22,232 bases of DNA, taken from IMG/VR virus record IMGVR_UViG_3300008625_000704, positions 1 through 22,232 of that record; one strand, 5' to 3'. The DNA comes from a virus. The stretch's first letter is position 1; each line of letters begins with the position of its first letter. Shown here in pieces: positions 12,101 to 16,316 of this stretch. A model generated the notes under the pieces. That model did no database searches and was not told the DNA's origin. It saw only the letters and a list, made by a program, of their open reading frames with translations. The position numbers and the translations under genes were made by a program.

Positions 12101-12439
12101 CCTAGAAGGAACACCAAGTACACCACTCAGTTCTATGAGCAAATGAAGGAGATGAATCAGACCTTCAGCAGTATTCGTGAGCTGAGACAACTAGGTGATA
12201 TGGATCGTGCAATGGATAAAGAGAAGGAAGAAAGAGTCCTGCTCAGATACAGGACTAGCTACAACAAGTTACAGAGACGAATCTCTAAACTCAGAACTCA
12301 GATGCAGAGGATTGCAAATGACCCGAAGATGGATGGGGATCTCAAGCAAATGAGGATTGACAGGATTCAGGCACAGATCAATGCCAACATCAAAGTCCTT
12401 CAGAGAAGGACGAACATTCAGCTACGTGAAGCGAGCTGA
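3149..12439 (+). CDS. Giant phage polyvalent protein with two metallopeptidase-like modules and LPD38-like C-terminus
   Basis: 3096 residues. Residues 150-198 form a glycine-zipper-like hydrophobic stretch (GTAVGTMIAPGAGTAIGAG), probably membrane-active. Residues about 684-877 are Pro/Glu-rich linkers. A first metallopeptidase-like module has HESIGH at 1449-1454, followed by EELVAEAAE, a possible third-ligand region. A second module has a classical zincin motif HELTH at 1853-1857 and GETEAR at 2089-2094. Short FSI/YSL motifs (1363, 1579, 2186) fall at module borders. About 2558-2904 resembles large polyvalent protein domain LPD38 (WSPFLNARLQG, then VPGFDTAVRIPKAFEVG). The last 100 residues are coiled coil. 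Such proteins are packaged and injected with phage DNA, where they act on the new host cell. The domains are read by eye; which are catalytically active is unknown. Confidence 0.85.
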   Translation: MSEQLRYNLSRLARGANPYYAWKVRERYLNRILDQGEFDEDSRKYFKDKYIGPEPEDVDLSDTVSGWVDRTAAMTKNSAMIGVNQIRQWWNEKESVLGIPTGERDAEDAQEAYDDITYYRGLQSSIPRSEGLGMVAQDVISSLPSLVENLSASVIAGYAGAKIGTAVGTMIAPGAGTAIGAGVGFVSGVLAGLGVNAAMEAGSAFDDNLRNEEIRRRLEERYGSNPELVDQAQRAVALEAADAVMTGNIVDPTNIASAMFATRGGQLFKGFLVAKAGAKTRFPNKFRVTKDALGGAATEAVQEGYQDALQQSVTQYQIAKIDADGDPDKIPDNLDIIKDIDYGRVGYSSLVGGIAGGAFTGTRSGIGKFADKKREVIRTRIRQAIDSGDLDQFNSVRSSYQEGTPERVIIEQEIKDIREGVHVDHRVDKDLTRYDMRNELANAMAEGKSGFEAFIKKNRNNPLFTDVVNDYFDKLRSAEVTAQQQAELERIRNQILIGWDERGWELTDENLRETMTQPDPEGRWGGEASTIGTREEPGRAYQGEETYEVPVRDASGRIERDPITGQILYETRTRPTSRIRARTPQDFATRTERKGAPKRLEDLTKPKSQRQVQEKKEAKPQEDFDVEKATRVQLINWLRQDDVDKGTYENQDVANAEYKRLMKTKKKGGESVQGLREMVKSRMPKQEEPKVEPTQEAQPKPKAEPKEEVAPREPEPVPEVSPERQAEINQIREEFLDDFANKDMGGQTILRNPDNSFKEIKLRRGDEERTYTAEDLDEMGYLSNNKENFLEGKVRNDLPQQPEPEVLKDADQQTETKEVSQEQVTEPEAVVEEEPAVVEPTKVEAEPPAEKAEEAPEQVTETKEEPEPVKDTTPKGEAPPELVLNFMSTLDPDENNYVVEEIRGRNNKFEGVQVDTYDTVNEEWRTKEFTADEARALQIVNKKNKIIPSAIQDYVRRAAIFANPKGPAGTPDQEIEMERTPTFTETEGAEAEAQTAGTLRPTKEAEARLTPVEIRSSVQAAMEDELASPTTEDLRDAEGLRTDIESDRDAEVGFTENKIAYNKIDGSTFVADELKEAGITNSQQKKPLAQMAEALRLQELSDLDGITFVKGTDKNKNHYRYEKGRFAGGKVNGISKNLLDKLQTFANNNGYTLNVIDEKTPLPKIEGVYKDSKQYPLLVAQAIKKTFGSASKFQNSISSNDPKGIRIYNIKPGETPVAGETVEDTGLSKDDKLMEATKRISNDGIADGFVAPLYVERKTQPEVQEEGKAPTKAELEAIEKGTDQEVEQKVKQEETVEHQKVEGEYVVNLFIDDDRDVAGVKGRAVSAIRIPFKNVTEKQLIDFIEALRSPESKKKVLLDKPLFSIAPDREVSKGPLDRTVIDKAVGEFTREFRGGVMLNFKVFDSPQHAQQETGIEFNPKARGALVGDQVYLFANNLKDISTARKVIFHESIGHYGVRNVLGDEDFNLFLDRVIAKNKSEVQAIAERYKKDGVFKNIGEKELRIAAEELVAEAAEGRANRTVIQRVIEALREFFAKHLGLLEPNEIKSVILRAEKAFRTGEIYFGADRSVFGSALDAQYSLGVFTREMSERTLDIPVLLRAHAERLHKEFFKDKKASTKVGSKEISLVNPFIYELAGDKLREYQKDRNIEEQAKLEEKLKEISARSSLLASQYGGYWVGPDGRWRYHVNDFDQNSKELWTFNLLKPDWFRAKNQKDYATQMFDLDKISELRVQRKIIEEVDLDYSPGTLLQHIKLTDFLDHEQLRTENKKIWDKIYVTFDTTLNRSKFTQRGANQLSTRNIRRSNLGTFRVGYNPFGSRDKIGTPEYSLGNMVLFIDVNLDRAPLVSMSTFVHELTHAIQDLHQLGMGSNPKMGGKFYEYDGTLFSRIKSSLESLFSEMSEPEIRQLQKYVNNMEFSLAGYDSGIAKTSTPDKFNKLLLTAKEILSGISEGPVSDEYTIGETSSSILNIYSAQVGHLYDMAADRGEFIDPDLNKDLWFNEFFFKLEDGMMENFGPNSAQHKRAKNLRTMARNLFAPHASGGSLEGIYMQPIYMLGNRLSPKWKRELQQRKNTQEFDHWMSLTNYLRTLGETEARHHQQNFIDQYQAFDRGDLQALSKMRDVIPLSKGFSIDYKHHDRNLIESENFKRFNETSPSFSMEDMLIILNESGERTQKVFQYADKSDEIRYSLSSERDPSESAPTWMNQAEKDVWLKFGDPHAGKSIREKFEKLKENLWTKVRQGMFDKFAPLKFLSDKAYIQARMSKSTDGPFSAMFQLGHIFMDEDGAIDVDTTKKSLVESMRPLGQDMDTFLRWVASNRAYDLKKGPKGRDALKFLTDAEIAVGMNFNRGTTINAETGKRVSRKKLFDDVLKDFQAVQNSVLDLSVKSGAVSKENAQLWKDQFYVPFYRVFDEDSSKRIGPNTIDGLVGQDAYKRLRGSDRGLADLMQNTMMNYHHLIDVSLKNMAATQSVSDLMKINGAVKLGKFPINNEAMREYFENLEGADQQMASLVQPDNGQTIYIRENGERVYYRISDPFVLEALMGINSVNKDNLLYKELRRSKRWFTYAVTADPDFKIANLLRDTIGSIAVAPTGYNPLSNVARGWKGTQKDSKTYSKLVAGGGAFIFGHVSGTDPTSEGARRLIEQGVKKEFIIDSPEKMGFLERMVKGSFSIARGAWGKYEDFGTRLENVNRAALYDKLRKEGKSHLEASFEARDLMDFSNTGSWGMIQYLSQWSPFLNARLQGMYKLGRGAVSPAQRVQFATTVFVYTMASLGLYLTHKDDEEFKEREEWDRDTYHWFKVPGFDTAVRIPKAFEVGTITTMVERMAEQMIDEEATGKLFRERMLFALTNTLAMDVRPQMLRPIIDIYSNKNPFTGRDIESKKMEGLNIEEKRNAYTSETATLLSRMNADTIGWDAVNLSPVQIEYAVQGFGAWIGASVFAATDSIIRMAEGKEAPGEGLKSIPVIGIGAAVLEPSVRRFAVDLSRPRRNTKYTTQFYEQMKEMNQTFSSIRELRQLGDMDRAMDKEKEERVLLRYRTSYNKLQRRISKLRTQMQRIANDPKMDGDLKQMRIDRIQAQINANIKVLQRRTNIQLREAS

Positions 12440-12455
12440 TGAATTTCTACAATGT

Positions 12456-12761
12456 ATGAAAATCCTGATTGTGTTATTAGTAGCTTTAACAGCTTCCTGT
12501 ACTCAATTTTCAGGGGATCACCCTTTCGTCAAGCTACGTCAGATGTGGTATTCGTGCATGCTCTCTATAAAAAACACAGCACCCTGGATTCCCCCACCTG
12601 TAGCAATTGTACACTGCGACTGTATGATTGATTCAGCTAGAGAAAAATTCAAGTCTTCTGATTATGAGAAGATGAAACATATGGATCAGGAATTCAGTCA
12701 AATCAGCCAAAAGTGCTTCAATAAACGGGTAGCAGAAATACCCACTACCCGCCTTGATTAG
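12456..12761 (+). CDS. Small lipoprotein, possibly spanin-like
   Basis: 101 residues if started at the ATG at 12456, 16 bp after the giant gene's stop. That start gives a signal peptide MKILIVLLVALTASC with a lipobox-like LTASC and the lipidated Cys at 15. An upstream in-frame ATG at 12357 would bury this signal in a longer N-terminus overlapping the giant gene, so it is rejected. The mature part has five further cysteines (two in CDCM), a Pro-rich segment (WIPPPV) and a charged C-terminus. A position at the end of the late block suggests an outer-membrane lipoprotein used in lysis or exclusion, but no inner-membrane partner is seen. There is no clear Shine-Dalgarno; translation may be coupled to the upstream gene. 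Confidence 0.6.
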   Translation: MKILIVLLVALTASCTQFSGDHPFVKLRQMWYSCMLSIKNTAPWIPPPVAIVHCDCMIDSAREKFKSSDYEKMKHMDQEFSQISQKCFNKRVAEIPTTRLD

Positions 12762-12762
12762 A

Positions 12763-13260
12763 TCAAGTCTCTTCTGGGAGCTCCACGTTTCTGCGTAAAC
12801 TTCTGCGCTTCTTCTTCATCATACTCCCGAGCATGGCAGTACGAGCCATAGCGTCCGAATGTTGCTTCCTCTGCTCATCATCCAAGACCTGTATGTCTGT
12901 GTGTTGCAGACGAGTAGCTGATCGATCCAAAGCTTTCTTAAGCTCTGAGTGCATCTGATGCTCAGCTACAGAAGCCTGATACTGAGGTTCAACATAGGTG
13001 TACCCGACTCCACGTTTGGCTATCAAGAGAATCTTGTGATCTGTCAACAACATCTCTTTGAAGTTCTCAATCATGGTCAGGTATATCAGTTGAGTCTGCT
13101 GATACTTCTGTGTGGTTGTCTCTGGGGTAGGCATCTCTAACCCAAAGTTTTCATACAACCATTCTTTGGTTACGACATCTCCAGGTTCAAACCCTTCCTC
13201 GATGAAACTCTGTACTGCCTGCTTCCATTGAGGAAACAGAATAATAGATTCGTCTTCCAT
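12763..13260 (-). CDS. Conserved-looking phage protein of unknown function (FPQW type)
   Basis: 165 residues, last gene of the leftward block; its stop codon is 1 bp from the stop of the convergent lipoprotein gene. A good ribosome-binding site (AAGGA, 5 nt before ATG) lies directly after the leftmost AT-rich spacer of the array. The N-terminal 60 residues (FPQWKQAVQSFIEEGFEPGDVVTKEWLYENFGLEMP) and the RGVGYTYVEP segment near residue 84 look like a compact, possibly winged-helix fold. The C-terminal half is helical and strongly basic at its end (KKKRRSLRRN), suiting nucleic-acid binding. I recall proteins with this layout from other phages but know no function. It is the first gene downstream of the repeat array on the transcribed strand. 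Confidence 0.7.
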   Translation of the reverse strand: MEDESIILFPQWKQAVQSFIEEGFEPGDVVTKEWLYENFGLEMPTPETTTQKYQQTQLIYLTMIENFKEMLLTDHKILLIAKRGVGYTYVEPQYQASVAEHQMHSELKKALDRSATRLQHTDIQVLDDEQRKQHSDAMARTAMLGSMMKKKRRSLRRNVELPEET

Positions 13261-13267
13261 AATTTCC

Positions 13268-13735
13268 TTAGTTAAGTGTTATCCGTTACGCTCACTGCCT
13301 GTTCATTCAGTTCGTATCCGCTACTGTCTACTCCAATCCATTCAATAAGTTGAACCGTTCCGTTTCATTCAGATCCTCTCACATCATTTCCAAATCCACT
13401 CCTGTCAACTTCCGCTCGCCTCCACTCACCTCCAGTCCGTTTCTATTAAGAAGGTAAACCCATTCCGTTCCCATCTGGTCAATTAAGTTCCAATCAGGTC
13501 TGGTCCCATCAAATCCCTATCCTTTCCGGTCCATTTAAAAAGTTAAATTAATCCGTTCCCATCCTCTCTTTTCAATTCATCTGTTCTCCCGTCCAATCCA
13601 ATCCCCTTAACAAGTTGTTATATCCTTTACTCTCCGCTCCCCTCTGTTGCAGTCAATTAGAATCAGATCTGATCTGTTCAATTTCACTCTGCTCCGTTTA
13701 ATAAATTGAAACCATTCTTTTCCGTTTGCTTCGGT
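13268..13735 (-). repeat. Pentanucleotide-phased array A (downstream of the methyltransferase gene)
   Basis: About 420 bp without a gene plus the last 50 bp of the methyltransferase gene. On the + strand T recurs every five bases in these runs: 13282-13342 (12 of 13 positions), 13359-13436 (16 of 16, with two 1-nt phase shifts), 13464-13535 (15 of 15, one shift), 13552-13607 (12 of 12) and 13623-13698 (16 of 16). C follows in 58 of these 72. Read as leftward RNA this is GA every five nucleotides, with about 32 GGA. AT-rich spacers (near 13268, 13342, 13444, 13534, 13607, 13697) separate the runs. A 5-nt period excludes ordinary codon structure, and no open frame of note fills the tract. Counts were made by hand. 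Confidence 0.9.
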
Positions 13736-14421
13736 GGTACATGAAACAAATCACCTTGCTTTTCTGAGTCACTAACCCTTTTGCAAGCAAATTCAAAATA
13801 TTCAGGATCAAGCTCTATTCCGATAAAGTTGCGATTGAGAATCTTACAAGCCACGCCTGTCGTGCCTGATCCCATGAATGGGTCGAGAATAATATCACCC
13901 TCATTAGTGAAGTTTTTTATAAAAAAATTAGCGACATCTGGATGCATTATAGCTTTGTGGTTTTTATACATTTTTGCCACTGACGTTGTTAGGTGGTTTT
14001 TTGTATACGTTTTATTTGACTTTATTCCGCACCCGAAAACAATTACAAATTCATACGCATTAGTAATACTATTACCGGCAGCTGGCATTGGATTTGATTT
14101 TTCCCATACAAAAACTTCCGTAATATTCTCCGCATAATGTCCAAATAAACGGAATACGTCCGCCTTGTTGTAATAATTTTTTTGAATGTTAAAAAATATA
14201 TATCCCTTTGTTACTCTTATTAATTCATCAATAACACTAACCAGAAAACCAAAATAGTCTTCAATATCGTCATTATAGTTTTTATATTTATCATTCCTTT
14301 TCCTGTTATAAGGTGGAGATGTAAAACTAACATCAATACTACCATTGCGAATGTCCCTTATTTTTTCTAGGCAGTCCCCCAATAACAGGGTCGCATCACC
14401 TATGATTTTATGGTCGGTCAT
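13684..14421 (-). CDS. Site-specific DNA methyltransferase, N4-cytosine or N6-adenine type
   Basis: 245 residues. The catalytic motif IV is TSPPYN (near residue 34), and the AdoMet-binding motif I follows near the C-terminus as DPFMGSGTTG with IGIELDPEYF. This order (catalytic before AdoMet site) is the beta class; TSPPY is most common in N4-cytosine enzymes, DPPY in N6-adenine ones. It would modify phage or host DNA. No restriction endonuclease partner is visible, so an orphan, protective role is likely. The gene body is very AT-rich (hand count of line 14161-14220: 23 percent GC, against 45 percent in a neighbouring gene), suggesting recent transfer. Its start codon and its last 15-20 codons lie in repeat-array sequence, so the gene sits inside the array. 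Confidence 0.88.
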   Translation of the reverse strand: MTDHKIIGDATLLLGDCLEKIRDIRNGSIDVSFTSPPYNRKRNDKYKNYNDDIEDYFGFLVSVIDELIRVTKGYIFFNIQKNYYNKADVFRLFGHYAENITEVFVWEKSNPMPAAGNSITNAYEFVIVFGCGIKSNKTYTKNHLTTSVAKMYKNHKAIMHPDVANFFIKNFTNEGDIILDPFMGSGTTGVACKILNRNFIGIELDPEYFEFACKRVSDSEKQGDLFHVPPKQTEKNGFNLLNGAE

Positions 14422-14872
14422 AAATTATCTTCTTCCGTTCAGGTCCACTGCCCTGCTCTCCTCTCCTTTCCAGTTAACAAGTTGTCCCAATCCGATCCAC
14501 TACGATCCACTGATTTTCGGTTCAGTCCCCTGTAATCCCCTGCTATGATTTGCACTCGCCTCCAGTCCGTTCAAATCTGCTCATTTCCAATTAACAAGAT
14601 AGACCGTTCTAATCCGCTACGCTCTCCTGTACTCTAATCAAATCATCTCCTGTGTTGTCAGATTGATATCTTCTCCAGTGATATCCGCTCCATTTAATAA
14701 ACTAACCAATCCGGTCCGCTCAGTTATGTTCCCATCAGATCTGCTGATTTCATTTCAATTCTGATCCGCTTAAAAATTTAAACCATTCCGTTACGTTTGA
14801 ATCAGCTCACATCCTCTCGCTTCTACTCCTCATCCAGTCATTTCTGGTGTGGTCCAGTCCAGTTAAACAACC
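14422..14872 (-). repeat. Pentanucleotide-phased array B (between the Cas7-like and methyltransferase genes)
   Basis: About 440 bp without a gene. T recurs every five bases on the + strand without a miss in 14434-14474 (9 units), 14491-14591 (21), 14608-14663 (12), 14669-14694 (6), 14710-14770 (13), 14787-14827 (9) and 14833-14863 (7). C follows in 52 of 77. Leftward RNA would carry about 30 GGA. AT-rich spacers lie near 14474, 14590, 14693, 14770 and 14862; the last contains the stop codon of the Cas7-like gene. Two arrays share near-identical pieces: 13424-13441 and 14554-14571 match in 17 of 18 bases, and TTAACAAGTTGT is exact at 13607 and 14474. Confidence 0.9.
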
Positions 14873-15432
14873 TCGACAGAGAAACGACCATAAGAGTTCA
14901 TGCGGTTCTCGCACAACCCTTCGATCTCCCCGCATAGCTCAAGGATCTCTATCACCTCAGACATGTTGATGATCTGTTCGTTAACAGTGAGCGTGAAAGT
15001 AATCGACCAGTCGTGAAAGATAGGACGACAAGTCATCACCTTACTGTTCTTCACGTTCACCGATCTCACATCCTTGAACTTATCGTTAGCCCATAAGCCT
15101 TCGATATCTTTTGGTCCATCATATTCTATTGCCACCTCGGGTTGGGCTATTTGTACACCACGTTGAATGTGCTTGCCTCGCTTTGAAAGCTTAGCCCCTG
15201 AACGGATCATTGCTCTCAATGCATACCCAGGCATGACAGGTTTCTCCCCGTCATAGTAGAGTCCACCTTCCCACTTCAGACGATAGATCATCTCATGATC
15301 CTCATCCGTCTTGGTTCTCTTCCCAGTGTACTGTTTCAACTCCTTGGACAGTGGGTCCAGGGGATTGGCGAGTCTGTCACTCTGCACCATTAAGGGACTG
15401 ATCCCTGTCAGCTTTACTTGCTTACGTTCCAT
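14863..15432 (-). CDS. RAMP/Cas7-like phage protein of unknown function
   Basis: 189 residues, with a ribosome-binding site (TAGGA, 6 nt from ATG). The order of elements recalls single-domain RAMP/Cas7 proteins: an N-terminal strand (KQVKLTGISPLMV), the segment PVMPGYALRAMIR at 65-77, close to the PxIPGSSLKGxLR motif of Cas7/Csm3-type proteins, and a C-terminal YGRFSVEVV strand like the glycine-rich RAMP end. A basic stretch (SKRGKHIQRG) follows the first motif. Cas7-type proteins bind single-stranded RNA as a backbone filament. The family assignment is by motif memory only; no CRISPR array or other cas gene is present. It lies between SSB and the phased array, and its stop codon falls in an array spacer, so a nucleic-acid-binding role is a reasonable inference. 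Confidence 0.55.
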   Translation of the reverse strand: MERKQVKLTGISPLMVQSDRLANPLDPLSKELKQYTGKRTKTDEDHEMIYRLKWEGGLYYDGEKPVMPGYALRAMIRSGAKLSKRGKHIQRGVQIAQPEVAIEYDGPKDIEGLWANDKFKDVRSVNVKNSKVMTCRPIFHDWSITFTLTVNEQIINMSEVIEILELCGEIEGLCENRMNSYGRFSVEVV

Positions 15433-15457
15433 AGTGTTCCTATATGAATGTTGTAAT

Positions 15458-15474
15458 GCCCCCGAAATGGGGGC
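15458..15474 (-). terminator. GC-rich hairpin between SSB and the Cas7-like gene
   Basis: GCCCCC and GGGGGC form a perfect 6-bp stem around a 5-nt loop, 7 bp after the SSB stop codon and just before the leader of the Cas7-like gene. There is no T-run on the leftward side, so it is a weak terminator at best. It may protect the SSB message or modulate expression of the downstream gene. Confidence 0.5.
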
Positions 15475-15480
15475 GATTAA

Positions 15481-15870
15481 TTAGACAACTTCTCGCTGTC
15501 TCTTGGGTTGGTAGTCAGCATTATCTGGACTACCCTGATAGCCTTGGGATTCCCTAGGCTTCTGCTCTGGAAAGATGTCTACAACCCTGAAGGTCACATA
15601 GTTATTCTTCTTTGTGTACCTACAATGGACATGAACAACATCCCCCTTACTAAGATTAAGAATAGCCTTACCCTTACCAGTACCCTCTTTGGTATCCATG
15701 TACTCACAATCAGCCCATGTTGTTTCGGATGACCATTCTTGTGTATCTGGGTTTCGCCTCGGCATGTCGATGGCTACCCCAAACTTGATTGCATTCCCCC
15801 ATTCTAACGGCTTGAGTTCAGGGTCCTGACCCAACCGTCCTGAGAAAATACATAGGTTTTGACAAAACAT
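15481..15870 (-). CDS. ssb: Single-stranded DNA-binding protein
   Basis: 129 residues from the ATG at 15870, chosen because CAGGAGTAATGAT gives a good ribosome-binding site; a start at 15912 would place a terminator hairpin in the coding sequence. The OB-fold is recognisable: GRLGQDPELKPLEWGNAIKFGVAID at the N-terminus, then SETTWADCEY and GDVVHVHCRYTKKNNYVTFRVVDIF. It would coat single-stranded DNA during phage replication and ERF-type recombination. The C-terminus is short and polar (QPKRQREVV) and lacks the acidic DDIPF-like tail by which bacterial SSBs recruit partners, which is common in phage versions but means it probably does not recruit host factors in the usual way. Confidence 0.85.
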   Translation of the reverse strand: MFCQNLCIFSGRLGQDPELKPLEWGNAIKFGVAIDMPRRNPDTQEWSSETTWADCEYMDTKEGTGKGKAILNLSKGDVVHVHCRYTKKNNYVTFRVVDIFPEQKPRESQGYQGSPDNADYQPKRQREVV

Positions 15871-15890
15871 ATCATTACTCCTGTATAGAT
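15859..15890 (+). promoter_or_regulatory. Possible + strand promoter antisense to the ssb start
   Basis: A perfect TTGACA at 15859-15864 is followed by TGTATAGAT at 15882-15890, giving either TGTATA at 17-bp spacing or an extended TG-TATAGAT at 19 bp. A transcript would start near 15895 and could end at the + strand terminator at 16036. Prediction from consensus only. Confidence 0.35.
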
Positions 15891-15904
15891 TGTTAAGCCC
15901 TAAA

Positions 15905-15932
15905 AAGCCCAAGAGAAACGACCCTTGGGCTT
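15905..15932 (-). terminator. Leftward rho-independent terminator upstream of ssb
   Basis: AAGCCCAAG and CTTGGGCTT form a 9-bp stem with a 10-nt loop, followed on the minus strand by TTTTTAGGG. It stands between the Xre regulator gene and ssb, so it would attenuate read-through into ssb unless antiterminated. There is no room for a promoter between this hairpin and the ssb start, so ssb probably depends on read-through or regulated attenuation. Confidence 0.65.
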
Positions 15933-15945
15933 AATAGGAACATAA

Positions 15946-16008
15946 ATGAAATATGTCCTCACACAACGGAGAGTAGGCTATGAAGAAAACCTAACCTCAA
16001 GGGGCTGA
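15946..16008 (+). CDS. Possible 20-residue leader peptide on the + strand
   Basis: ATG with a nearby AGGA (TAGGAACATAA before it) opens MKYVLTQRRVGYEENLTSRG, and its TGA stop lies inside the left arm of a terminator stem. It lies between a possible promoter (15859) and a terminator (16036), against the direction of all neighbouring genes. The layout is like a leader peptide or a dual-function small RNA. Such a short frame can arise by chance, so this is tentative. Confidence 0.25.
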   Translation: MKYVLTQRRVGYEENLTSRG

Positions 16009-16036
16009 GGAAATCATCTAAACCCAGCCCCTTTTT
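15999..16036 (+). terminator. Rightward rho-independent terminator
   Basis: AAGGGGCTG (15999-16007) pairs perfectly with CAGCCCCTT (16025-16033), loop 17 nt, and the stem runs into TTTTT at 16032-16036 on the + strand. On the minus strand the hairpin is followed by only a mildly T-rich stretch. No + strand gene of normal size lies upstream, so it either ends a small RNA or blocks antisense transcription. Confidence 0.6.
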
Positions 16037-16073
16037 AAGAGGAAATATATGAGAACATTGTGGTGGTTATGTT

Positions 16074-16316
16074 TTACGTGCCACTCCCACTAGGCAACGG
16101 ACCAAACAGATCATCGATACTGATCGAGAAATACTTAGATAGTTTTCTAGCGTTTTGCGTACTCGGAACCCTCGCTCCGGAACGCCACAGGGTTACGGTT
16201 ACTTCTTTAACCCCAATTTTATGAGAGAGACTTTTCACCGTGATGTCTTCCCCGAACATCAGGGCAACAAGTTGCTTCTGAAAATGAGTCTTCTGTTTCC
16301 TAGTTGACTGACTCAT
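16074..16316 (-). CDS. Small Xre-type helix-turn-helix regulator
   Basis: 80 residues from the ATG at 16316, which overlaps the end of the upstream gene by 17 bp, suggesting translational coupling; an earlier in-frame start would fully overlap that gene in another frame. The sequence VKSLSHKIGVKEVTVTLWRSGARVPSTQNARKLSKYFSISIDDLFG is a typical Xre/Cro HTH: helix 2, turn at IGV, recognition helix VTVTLWRSG, and the closing DDLFG. It probably binds DNA as a dimer and may autoregulate through a palindrome upstream of the preceding gene. The short tail PLPSGSGT has no dimerisation or protease-cleavage domain, so it is Cro-like rather than CI-like. Confidence 0.75.
   Translation of the reverse strand: MSQSTRKQKTHFQKQLVALMFGEDITVKSLSHKIGVKEVTVTLWRSGARVPSTQNARKLSKYFSISIDDLFGPLPSGSGT

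Noticed and set aside
12357-12455. Longer start for the lipoprotein gene at 12357
   Set aside because: It would overlap the giant gene in another frame and bury the clear signal peptide that begins at 12456.
13403-13408. TTGACA on the minus strand inside array A as a promoter
   Set aside because: At 17-bp spacing the -10 would be GATGTG, a poor match; it seems to be a by-product of the pentamers.
13261-13683. Protein-coding interpretation of the gaps
   Set aside because: A 5-nt period conflicts with codons, and no frame of useful length with a start and ribosome-binding site is present on either strand.
13684-14421. Complete restriction-modification system
   Set aside because: Neither neighbour resembles a restriction endonuclease; only the methyltransferase is supported.
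13261-14872. CRISPR array interpretation of the repeats
   Set aside because: No exact or palindromic repeat of 23-45 bp, no unique spacers of constant length, and no cas genes apart from a RAMP-like fold; the regularity is a 5-nt phase.
15871-15912. ssb start at 15912
   Set aside because: The added residues coincide with a terminator hairpin and an AT-rich leader; the ATG at 15870 has a good AGGAG and begins the OB-fold directly.
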